Translations under genes and position numbers: made by a program
Shown here: piece by piece, positions 1 through 8,637 of the stretch
Position numbering within the stretch: the stretch's first letter is position 1
Layout of the letters: the number at the start of each line of letters is the position of its first letter
Assembly (NCBI GenBank): GCA_946803715.1
Contig: CAMPET010000309.1
Coordinates: forward strand, 28,598-80,750
Reading direction: 5' to 3'
Length of the DNA: 52,153 nt
Origin: Beroe ovata
Lineage: Eukaryota; Ctenophora; Nuda; Beroida; Beroidae
The notes under the pieces: model-generated
Databases searched by the model: none
Seen by the model: only the letters and a program-made list of their open reading frames with translations
Told to the model about the DNA's origin: nothing

Positions 1-647
1 GAGAAAACTGGAAGGTTTGAGGACTCCATCTCTCGATATGTTCTTGGTCATGGCTTCGAAATCCGGAATAACCGGGTTGGAACGAAATTGATCGCTTTTA
101 AGACATAATTATGACGTCATAATTGGCACTGGGTATGGCAAATTTTGCAATTTGGAGCAAAACTGGATTTTCTGGATTTCAAAGACATTTTGATGAATAA
201 AACAGGCTATTTGTTCTGAGCTGCAATTGCATGTCCAAGTTGCCGATATTCCTTCAATTCCATTCGATTGCCAATTAACCTAATTAACCTAATCAAAATG
301 AATATCTGTAGATCTGGCGCAGATATACTCGTTATTCCAACGGGAATCGAGGCTTTGGTTCGTTTCTGTGCAATTTTATGATACTTGTTCGGCTACTCCG
401 AAAACCTCATTATTCAGCTGACCTAATTAACCTAATTAAGGTCGATATCTCGTGATCTAAAGCAGATAGGCAGGTTTTTTCAACGAAATTATATGATGCC
501 TAAGTCCTTAATGATTATAGCAATCGATTTAAGTTCACTTTATGTCTCAATTAGCTAATTGGATAATTGACCAATTAGGAAAATTCCACTCGAAACGTCT
601 CTATGATGAAAGTGAGGAATATCTCACTATTCTAGGACTGAAAAACA
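1..647. repeat. diverged AT-rich interspersed repeat, left end
   Basis: No gene is visible. Motifs such as CCTAATTAACCTAATTA, followed by a degenerate ATATCT/AGATCT stretch and a GGTTTTTTCAACG-type stretch, occur about twice here. Related blocks recur inside the 492-bp tandem units that follow, and inverted near 6280-6535. This looks like an old copy of the same repeat family, more diverged than the units to its right. The left boundary lies outside the window. Confidence 0.5.
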
Positions 648-1771
648 GTGATATTTTTCCCAAAACCAAATAATATTTGGTTGTTTCTGTTCGCGGCATC
701 TGGCGTTCTTTATTCTAAACTCTATGATATGAAAAAGAATGCGGCATATTTGACAGACTGCCGCCACATCACTAGAAAAAGCTGCAGTCATAATGACGTC
801 ACAATATGACGAATTCTGATAGACCGCAAAATAGACAATTGTGAGATTGAAGATGCGTTTTTCGATATGAAACTTATCAAATACCGTGAAGTTGGTTGTT
901 GTCTGGTAAATTTGATAACAGTGCTTTGCAAAGCCAATTAGCTTACTACCTAATCAACCTAATTAGTGTTCATATCTCGACATCTGAAATATATAGACAG
1001 GTTTTTCCAACGGGGTATGATAGCTCGGTTCTTGATGTTATTATTCAGTGATCGTACTTCACTTTCCTACCCAATAAGCTAATTGAATAATTGACCAATT
1101 AGCATTTTGGTCAAAATGACTAGTCATCGAAGAAAAATAGTGATATTTTTCCCAAAACCAAATGATATTTGGTTGTTTCTGTTCGCGGCATCTGGCGTTC
1201 TTTATTCTAAACTCTATGATATGAAAAAGAACGCGGCATATTCGACAGACTGCCGCCACATCACTAGAAAAAGCTGCAGTCATAATGACGTCACAATATG
1301 ACGAATTCTGATAGACCGCAAAATAGACAATTGTGAGATTGAAGATGCGTTTTTCGATATGAAACTTATCAAATACCGTGAAGTTGGTTGTTGTCTGGTA
1401 AATTTGATAACAGTGCTTTGCAAAGCCAATTAGCTTACTACCTAATCAACCTAATTAGTGTTCATATCTCGACATCTGAAATATATAGACAGGTTTTTCC
1501 AACGGGGTATGATAGCTCGGTTCTTGATGTTATTATTCAGTGATCGTACTTCACTTTCCTACCCAATAAGCTAATTGAATAATTGACCAATTAGCATTTT
1601 GGTCAAAATGACTAGTCATCGAAGAAAAATAGTGATATTTTTCCCAAAACCAAATGATATTTGGTTGTTTCTGTTCGCGGCATCTGGCGTTCTTTATTCT
1701 AAACTCTATGATATGAAAAAGAACGCGGCATATTCGACAGACTGCCGCCACATCACTAGAAAAAGCTGCAG
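648..1771. repeat. 492-bp tandem repeat, about 2.3 copies
   Basis: The sequence repeats with an exact offset of 492 bases: the GTGATATTTTTCCC block lies at 648, 1140 and 1632, and copies 1 and 2 are almost identical over their full length. Each unit begins with one arm of a MITE-like sequence (the CCAAAACCAAAT stretch through GCGGCATAT and the TGCCGCCACATCAC motif). It then holds an AT-rich block with AATTAG/CTAATT motifs. Small open frames here are by-products of the repeat. Confidence 0.85.
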
Positions 1772-1880
1772 TGTTTCTACACGTGGTGTGGCAGCAGTCT
1801 GTCGAATATGCCGCGTTCTTTTTCATATCATAGAGTTTAGAATAAAGAACGCCAGATGCCGCGAACAGAAACAACCAAAT
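1638..1880. mobile_element. foldback MITE, right arm cut at an N
   Basis: In the third 492-bp unit the arm at 1638-1771 is followed, after a short spacer at about 1772-1788, by its inverted complement (about 1789-1880). This forms a long hairpin. The right arm stops in CAACCAAAT at the single N (1881), just where the mirror of the left tip would follow. The tip TTTTTCCCAAAACC preceded by TA matches the intact family member at 6000-6265, so a TA-duplicating Tc1/mariner-type MITE is likely. Confidence 0.75.
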
Positions 1881-1881
1881 N

Positions 1882-2640
1882 TGAACACCATCAGCGTCGA
1901 CGAATGCAGTCTCTCCGAGTAGAACACAGTCAGTGCAGTTGTAGATGGAAGACATTTTGGAATACCATGCTGCCGACTGATAACCTTTTATACCAATTTT
2001 GTGGTTACATGATCCATCGATCCTGACGTATAACAAGCCATCACCCGCCATCAGAACTCAGGGATCGGATCACATGATGACTAAATCTAATGATCATACG
2101 AGCCACATGGTCATGCAAAGAGCGCCAGTCGCCACGCATCACGAACCTCGCCTTACTACCGCATCATTCACCTGATCTCCAATCTCGATAATATATGTCA
2201 AGTTCATTGTAAGCAATTTCTAATTCTATATTACTATGGCAACCCCATACTCAGCCCCATTCTCACTGTCAGCGCACGATTGAGACTACTATTACTAATA
2301 GCTAGCGGTATTAATACTAATAGGTACTAAAATTTTGCCAACAGTACATAAAGTACATAAAGTCAGACAACTGGGCTAACCCGCAAACATCATCTGTCAG
2401 TCCAAATGTGAGGGATTATAATACTGAATAGCCGAATTGTGACCGAGTGCTCCTTCATAAAATTTTCGTCTGAAATGACTATTTTCATGTTGGTTTGCGA
2501 ATTAACGTCTGTTGTTATACTGTAATTTTTGATTTTTAAATCTATATCTCATGAGAAGATTATACACAGGTTAGTGGAACTGTATCATGTCCACTTTATT
2601 TGTTAACTTCATAAGTAACCGGGTTTGAACTCCGATCGCG
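1882..2640. other. intergenic, no feature recognised
   Basis: This is unique-looking AT-rich sequence between the foldback repeat and the CG-rich block. No exon with a convincing protein match, RNA gene or array was seen on either strand. Confidence 0.5.
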
Positions 2641-3067
2641 CTATGATAATTGCGCGCGCGCGTTATTGCGCGGACGCACAAAGTACTAGCAGAGTGGTCA
2701 CGTGACTAACCACGTGACCTGACGTCACGAGATACAAAAACGTCACGCGCGGAAGGAAGACATTATCCAATTTCAAAAAGCTTGATATCTCCGTGATCAG
2801 CTCGTTGAGATCTACTAGCAGATGATTGAGCCCAAAAAACTTTGAAAAAAGGGCGCACCCTAATGAAAGGATATAATGGTATTTTAGTATTTTACCAGCA
2901 GCTTTTTTTTATCAAAACGGCACCTCAATCCGGCGCGCATTTTGATCATTTTGTTGATATTGGCTATATTATACTATAGGTTATGTAATTCAATACACTG
3001 CACAAGAGGTATAGACAAGTACAGGATTTGCATGTTTAATAATAATATCCGGGCGAATCGAACAGAT

Positions 3068-3171
3068 GTCAGATTTTATCTGACCTCTTTTTCTCGCGCG
3101 CCTTCATCGAAGGCTTTCAATTATGAAGGCGCGCGCCGCGCGCACGAGAAACAGGTCAGGTGACATCTGAC
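3068..3171. mobile_element. CG-rich foldback repeat, copy 1
   Basis: The outer arms carry GTCAGAT...ATCTGACCT on the left and AGGTCAGGTGACATCTGAC on the right. Inside these come TTTCTCGCGCGCCTTCAT and its complement, with a short AT-rich centre. The left tip GTCAGATTTTATCTGAC is itself a palindrome. It belongs to the same family as 3274-3394 and the block near 24620-24735. It has no coding capacity, so a non-autonomous element is the simplest reading. Confidence 0.65.
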
Positions 3172-3273
3172 AAGCGCGCTTAAGCGCGCGCAAGAAACAG
3201 AGGTCAGATAAAATCTGACTCAGATAAAATCTAACATTAACAAGGCTCGCCTCGCGACAGCAAGGCCTAGCTT

Positions 3274-3394
3274 GTCAGATTTTATCTGACCTCAGTTTCT
3301 CGCGCGCGGCGCGCGCGCCTTCATCGAAGGCCGAAACAGGCCTGTTTCGGCCTTCGATGAAGGCGCGCGAGAAACAGGTCAGGTAATATCTGAC
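3274..3394. mobile_element. CG-rich foldback repeat, copy 2
   Basis: This is a nearly perfect inverted repeat of about 120 bp. The tips are GTCAGAT...ATCTGAC. Inside are the TTTCTCGCGCGC stems, then CCTTCATCGAAGGCCGAAAC meeting its own complement around AGGCCTG. A linker at 3172-3240 repeats pieces of the same motif in shuffled order (GAAACAGAGGTCAGATAAAA), which suggests repeated nested insertion or rearrangement. Confidence 0.75.
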
Positions 3395-3968
3395 AGGGCC
3401 TAGCGTTGCCAGGCAATACAGGATTTGAGGATCAATACACTTATGTTATGTTATACTTATAGAGAACAAATTTCTGACACGAGAAAATGGACATGGAATT
3501 GGAATATGGATCATTGGATCCAGTTCCACTGATCGGGATCCATAAAATCTGGCAACGTGAGCATGATTAAATACGAATTACCAATACCATCAGCATGAAG
3601 TTGAACACTTGCAGTTTCACTTCAAATGAACACTTATATCACGATCACAAAACATATAGTACTTTGAAATTAATGCAATTTGCTGGTTCATGGTTCTCGT
3701 GGAGGAACAAACGTCATGATCACATTTATCTTACGTCACAAAACAATCCATTTAAATCCACTTAAATCAAATTAAAACATTTATCTCAATTCTCATTCAT
3801 TTTTCATCTAACAACAACCTAAACTAAATCAACAAATTCTTCACACAGTCACACTCACAATATGTCTACCTATGAGTATCAGCACAATATAGAGACAGAG
3901 GGACACAGTGCTATTATAGTGTCAAGTTGCTTCCACTCGGCGTTTCCGCCGTGGATCCGTGATCACTG

Positions 3969-4870
3969 TCACGTGACTAGAGATTCTTCCTCAATTACCG
4001 AGGATGTGAGGATATTTGAGGAGGAGAGCGAGGAGGAAGTGATGGAAACTGGTTCTGCTTGCCACCTATAACACAGGGTCATCAGCTCTAGCAATCATCC
4101 AGAATATTTTAAACAGAAATATTCCAAGGAATGAGGAATATTTCAGAATAATACAAGAGGAAATGTGCCACCTGTATTTTCCATTGTCGTGAACCCTGGT
4201 CCAGAGCACAATGACACCCTCCTGGTCTATCCCGCCGCCACACGTCATAATTCGAGATGAATCTGGCAACGTTCCAGGAGCTTCTACAAAGGGAGAGTAT
4301 GGTGAGGGTTAATGGTGAGTGGTGAGGGAGACCGGAGAATGGTGAGTGGGATTATCAAGTGAGGGGTATTGGTGAGTTTATAATGGTTACAACTTACATT
4401 ACAATCATTTGTTCAACAAAACATCGAAATCTCATCCAGATATCTAAGTGAAGGTAACATTCACGCCACGAATCATCAAATCAGACACAAAACACCCGGT
4501 TCAACTCAATGAATTCCAATTCAGTACGAAAACAAGAACTATACTCATGCATTACTCAGTGATGGATGTGCGTAGAGAGGTAAATTATGGCGGGAGCAAA
4601 ATTTAAGGAACATTGATCCCCAGACACCTACAAAGAGTCTCAAAGTTGGTGAACGAAAACCACCTATCATGAATTGGCAATAATCCAGCAAAATTCCTCT
4701 CTCCAAATCCCTACCATCTCCCTACCTGATTCGGTGAAGTTTACAGCGGCAATGTTAGCGATGGGATCCCCAGATAGTATCTGGTACGTGCTCAGGGAGA
4801 GTATATTGTTCTGTTTCTGGTCAGAAATCACCTCAAACTCGGCTTCCTTGTCTGAGGAATCGAGATTCTC
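3969..4870 (-). CDS. 3' end of an unrecognised multi-exon gene
   Basis: Three consecutive minus-strand exons fit one reading frame: 4726-4870 (145 nt, after TTGCAG, ending at GTAGGG), 4172-4283 (112 nt) and 3969-4065 (97 nt, ending in TGA). The phases (0 to 1, 1 to 2, 2 to stop) agree. The product runs ENLDSSDKEAEFEV..., contains SGDPIANIAAVNFTESEAPG and VIVLWTRVHDNGKYRW, and ends in a serine-rich tail SSSLSSSNILTSS. I do not recognise the family. The middle has an Fn3-like feel but lacks enough motif to claim it. Possible further upstream exons lie near 4960-4990 and 5100-5190. A plus-strand frame at 3862-4071 overlaps the last exon and is the main alternative. Confidence 0.45.
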
Positions 4871-4989
4871 CTGCAATGGATGGAGTTGAGATTGCAGAGG
4901 GGGGGATAAAGAGTTTTATTGGGAGTTGGGTTGAAAACTTCGGCTCTCAGATCGGGGAAATTGTTGTTCTGACAAAATCAAGTGAAGAA

Positions 4990-5997
4990 ATATCACTTCT
5001 TCGTTCATTGAATTCTAACATATAATATGCTAGTGCCACCGCTATGAGCTATCTATGCGTCAAGAGAAAATTTGTCCTATTGTTTAAATTTGAGCATATT
5101 ACTACAGACAGAATTAAAACATTGTCCGCCAATCGACGAGCGAGTTTATCCAGCATTTCTCGAATTCTATCACAAGACAGATTCGCGTGGGCAGAGAGCA
5201 TGCTGATGCTGTCTGGGAATATTCGATAATTCAATGTTTAGAATCCCGCACTCTCCGTTTGGAAATTGTTGAGGTCATTTCAAAATCCTGCGATAACACG
5301 TTGAAAGAATGTTCCAGTTGTTTATGATATGAGAAATTTTCATTGATTGAGCCACAAATTCACGTTATCAATTTTTGATAAATCAAGTCTTTATCTCCCA
5401 CAACATGTTTTAGACTCTATCATTCAGCATGCTGTTGACAGCAGATGGCAAGTTTGTCTGACCACTTCACGCTTCCTTCATACTATGGTACAAGTCATGT
5501 TCGGCGCGAAAAACATCGGTCAAGATTACCTCGAACTTTCCCTCTATTTCTTAAGTTCATCCAAATAGAATTTCTATTATCCTCATTAAATAGTACACTC
5601 AACATTGTTGTAACACACAGTTGGAACGTGTTTTCCCATTTTTCATTGGCTAGTGGATTTTACATCACGTCATTTCATTGGACCTCCGCCTTGTGATCAA
5701 GTTACACGTGGCAGATCAATGGATAAATGTGCTCAATAGCAGGGCGTGTGTGTGGCATTCGTGTGCTAACGATGAGAGAATAGCGAGTTGGGCCACCTTG
5801 TCAACTTTGCCAAAGTTTAGTTGTTGCTATGGAAATTAACAAATTGTCTGACAACCAGCTTCACTTCGCAACCGTTGTCAAGTGGTTTTCCCATTCATCC
5901 GTCATATGCCGCGATCGAGGGAGGATTACCGAGTTGTTGATAGGTCACGTATGTTTAATCTCTGTTTAACACTGAACTGTCACTGTTTTATATCAAG
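4990..5997. other. gap between genes, possible weak upstream exon
   Basis: On the minus strand, about 5100-5200 could encode a helical stretch (REMLDKLARRLADN) after a TTCCCAG acceptor, possibly an exon of the gene ending at 3969. Splice support is weak. The rest of this interval shows no convincing coding, RNA or repeat signal. Confidence 0.25.
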
Positions 5998-5999
5998 TA

Positions 6000-6265
6000 T
6001 TTTTTCCAAAACCAAATAAGATTTGGGTGTTGTTGTCCGCAGCATCTGAGCGTTCTTGATTTTAAAGTCAATGATATGAGATAGAACGCGGCATTTACGA
6101 CAGTCTGACGCCACATCACGTGTAGAAACACTGAAGCTTTTTCTAGTGATGTGGCGGCAGTCTGTCGTAAATGCCGCGTTCTATCTCATATCATTTACTT
6201 TAAAATCAAGAACGCTCAGATGCTGCGGACAACAACACCCAAATCTTATTTGGTTTTGGAAAAAA
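6000..6265. mobile_element. 266-bp foldback MITE with TA target duplication
   Basis: The two halves are near-perfect inverted complements for about 120 bp. The tips are TTTTTTCCAAAACCAAAT and its complement, flanked by TA at 5998-5999 and 6266-6267. The centre carries GTGTAGAAACACTGAAGC. There is no transposase. TA duplication and short terminal identity are typical of Tc1/mariner-derived MITEs. It is a relative of the arms in the 492-bp tandem repeat. Confidence 0.85.
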
Positions 6266-6279
6266 TATCACTTGTTTTT

Positions 6280-6535
6280 CTTTATTGAGCAGTAAGTTAA
6301 AAAATCTACTCAAATCTACTCATTTTGAACAAAAATTGCTGATTGGCCAATTATCCAATCAGTTGATTGGGTCAAAAAATGAAGTACGATCACTAAGTAA
6401 TATAAGACCAGGAACCAAGTTATCACATCCCGTTGCAACGAACAGTCCATCCTATTCAGATCGCCAGTTATCAGCACTAATTAGGTTAATTAGGTAGTAA
6501 TCTGATTAGCTTTTCGAGAGCATCGAAGCAGTGTC
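6280..6535. repeat. diverged inverted copy of the left-end repeat
   Basis: Read on the minus strand, this shares ordered motifs with the AT-rich half of the 492-bp unit: a CCAATTA stretch, TGAAGTACGATCACT, the CCCGTTG stretch, and CACTAATTAGGTTAATTAGG near 6476. It lies directly right of the MITE, as the AT-rich block adjoins the MITE arm in the left array. The two pieces therefore probably travel as one larger repeat. Confidence 0.55.
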
Positions 6536-6601
6536 ATCGAATTCAAGGGGCACCAAGTAATTCCATATTTTACAACTTTTATCCGAATAATGCTGCCGAA
6601 N

Positions 6602-6618
6602 ACACACACACACACACA
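6602..6618. repeat. CA microsatellite beside an N
   Basis: A run of (AC)n immediately follows the single N at 6601. The N probably marks an unresolved repeat length. Confidence 0.85.
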
Positions 6619-6619
6619 T

Positions 6620-7747
6620 TCCCTGTGTGTGTAAGAATGTGTCTGAAACTACATCAATATCAGTCACTTTTGACAATCTCCTAGTTCTACTAGTTTATGC
6701 AAATATAGGTCTGACAAAGTGGCCTCGATAACCCAGCTTTTAATTCTGTTATATAAACCCGTGGCACATATAACATTCAGGTACTGGGCACTTCTTTTAA
6801 AGTGTGAAGTTTTTTTGATGTCAAGTGTAAATCTAAAGTTTTCTTTGAGTTCAAATTTTGAGCTTTTAGATAGGAATTCAATTTGTTAACGGCAAAAACA
6901 CCTAATAGTTTTACTGAAAGTATAGTAGTAGTACCTATCGAACATTTTTTGTGAGACATTAGGGATTGTCTCTATTGCGTAGGTACAGCTTGCTTGATAC
7001 AAGTGTTGTGATTGTCATACGAAAACAAGGAAAGCCATCTTAACAGAAGGTCTTCGGGAGTGGGAGTAGTGTACGCAATACACATCTTGTGTGCATATCT
7101 GTTATACGTGAAGATATGGTCAGATTTGTCATTTATCAAGGGCAATTTGACCATTCCCGGAACATATTTTGTCCCTCTCAGAAGGATAATCGATCCATGA
7201 TCAATCTCATATTGATCATGATCTCAGTTGCTACTTGTAGCACGCTCACCTTTGCTTGTCAATAGTTGAGCAATGTACATTGTAAAACTATATTGGACAG
7301 TTCGCGATCAATGGGATAACGAATTATGTACAATCGTGTACACTGTACACTGTACATTGTATAATATTAATCGTGTATGTGTGATCCACAATTGAGATGT
7401 TGCAGGGACCTGTTCGTGTTAGATTCCTAGCACAGGCTAAATACAATGCTCCCATGATGTACATTGTACACAGGTCCTAAGTGGCTATTATTATGTGCTC
7501 TCGCCATCTGCTGCTGAATGTTGTACTATGCAATCTTTCGGTCTTGTTCTCAATTTATTTCAGTTTGTTCGTCATTTCGAGTATTGGCTCGGATTGATCG
7601 TCTCAAATTTCATTAGACTCAAATTCTTACTCTTAGCAGTAACCAATCTTTCTAAAATAGTAACCGATTTCAGTATCCAATCTTAGTAACAAATCGTTTA
7701 CTTTCTCTTTTTGCGATTCTTCACATTACCTATTTTCTTTCCTTTAG
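6620..7747. promoter_or_regulatory. upstream region and 5' UTR intron of the annexin-like gene
   Basis: No coding exon was recognised. The interval ends in a pyrimidine-rich tract, TTTTCTTTCCTTTAG, at about 7733-7747. This is a good 3' splice site 43 bases before the annexin start codon, so a non-coding first exon probably lies upstream. Repeated TGTACA/GTACATTGTA motifs (about 7270-7480) are notable but unexplained. Confidence 0.4.
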
Positions 7748-7790
7748 CAAAGCGTCACCACTGCACAGTCCACACCCAAGGTGTGGCAAA

Positions 7791-8360
7791 ATGACACCAT
7801 ATCACCCGGCCGGTGACGTTAACACCCTCAACACCGCCTTCTCCCAACAAGGACAAGTGAATTCCGAGCTACTGACAGATGTCATCTGTCGGAGGACAAA
7901 CACACAACTCAAAACTCTGCAGGAGTTCTACTCCGATCACGATGGTCCGAGGAATGCTATTGGACAACCAACCGCCCTAGTTACATTCCTCACGGAGAAG
8001 ATAACCGGACTGGTGGATCCCGGCCGTGATGACGTCATAAAATTCGTGTCCCGTGTTCTGGAGGATCCGTATTTGAGGGATGATCCCGCGGCAAGGGATG
8101 AAAGTGAGGGTGAGATCGATGAGAAGAAATCTGCGTCTGATGCCAAGAAGTTGAAGAAGAAGTTTCAACCCGGGACGTTTTTATCGGTTTTCATGACAAA
8201 GGAGGGGAGTGCTAACTTGACTTTTGCGGAGGTGAGGGCGATCAGTGAGGAATTTGGAGATGATCCAAGTTTGGAAGATATGATCGAGGATAAATTCACA
8301 AGTCCATTTCAAACACTGACTCTTGGGTATATCCGATGTGCGCTGTCATCTTCTCGTTGA
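7791..8360 (+). CDS. two-repeat annexin-like protein
   Basis: This is a 189-aa single-exon frame. Annexins are cytosolic proteins that bind acidic membranes through calcium held by four 70-residue repeats. Residues about 8-85 follow the repeat pattern (GDVNTLNTAF, then LLTDVICRRTNTQL, then a helix ending VSRVLEDPY). Residues about 112-189 form a second repeat (AKKLKKKF, FAEVRAISEEFG, TLGYIRCAL). The calcium loop signature GxGTD is absent from both, so calcium-dependent binding is doubtful. A charged linker (about 88-115) separates the repeats. The ATG has A at -3 and lies 43 nt after a splice acceptor. Full annexins have about 300 residues, so this is either a half-size paralogue or the last exon of a longer one. 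It is convergent with the TBC gene. Confidence 0.7.
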   Translation: MTPYHPAGDVNTLNTAFSQQGQVNSELLTDVICRRTNTQLKTLQEFYSDHDGPRNAIGQPTALVTFLTEKITGLVDPGRDDVIKFVSRVLEDPYLRDDPAARDESEGEIDEKKSASDAKKLKKKFQPGTFLSVFMTKEGSANLTFAEVRAISEEFGDDPSLEDMIEDKFTSPFQTLTLGYIRCALSSSR

Positions 8361-8498
8361 ATTTTAAGTGGAGTAATGGACTATGATGAAGGAAATATTA
8401 ATTGTATTGTTGATTATTTGATTCTGAACATTGATTATTAATATCATTGTGATTTTACGAATATTTTATCTGCTGTGATGTAGTTGAGCTGACATGTG
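8361..8498 (+). terminator. 3' region between convergent genes
   Basis: This AT-rich spacer separates the annexin stop from the polyadenylation signal of the opposing TBC gene. No canonical AATAAA was seen on the plus strand; AT-rich variants are present. Confidence 0.35.
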
Positions 8499-8504
8499 TT
8501 TATT
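8499..8504 (-). terminator. AATAAA polyadenylation signal of the TBC gene
   Basis: AATAAA reads on the minus strand, just downstream of the last recognised coding exon and the CA repeat. Its TAA also serves as the stop of the unspliced reading frame, which runs through the microsatellite. Confidence 0.5.
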
Positions 8505-8555
8505 GTGTAATAATAGGGGGCGGGTCATTTTTAGTGAAAATAAGACGTGTTTCGC

Positions 8556-8617
8556 AACACACACACACACAAACACACACAAACACACACAAACACACAC
8601 ACAGACACACACACACC
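8556..8617. repeat. CA microsatellite
   Basis: Imperfect (CA)n with AAACACAC interruptions, lying in the 3' end or last intron of the TBC gene. Read through on the minus strand it would encode alternating Val and Cys, which is most likely not translated. Confidence 0.85.
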
Positions 8618-8637
8618 CTGGCAAAAGACACGATTAC

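Noticed and set aside
1059-1922. Open frames in the left repeat
   Set aside because: The same frame appears in each tandem and inverted unit, tracks the foldback arms and has no protein-family character.
3862-4071. 69-aa plus-strand frame beginning MSTYEYQHN
   Set aside because: It overlaps the last exon of the minus-strand gene. The minus strand has phase-consistent splice sites while this frame has only a weak start context, though it stays a minor alternative.
8500-8637. Val/Cys-rich C-terminus as a real protein domain
   Set aside because: It is the translation of a CA microsatellite after a good splice donor at 8637; more likely intronic or untranslated.
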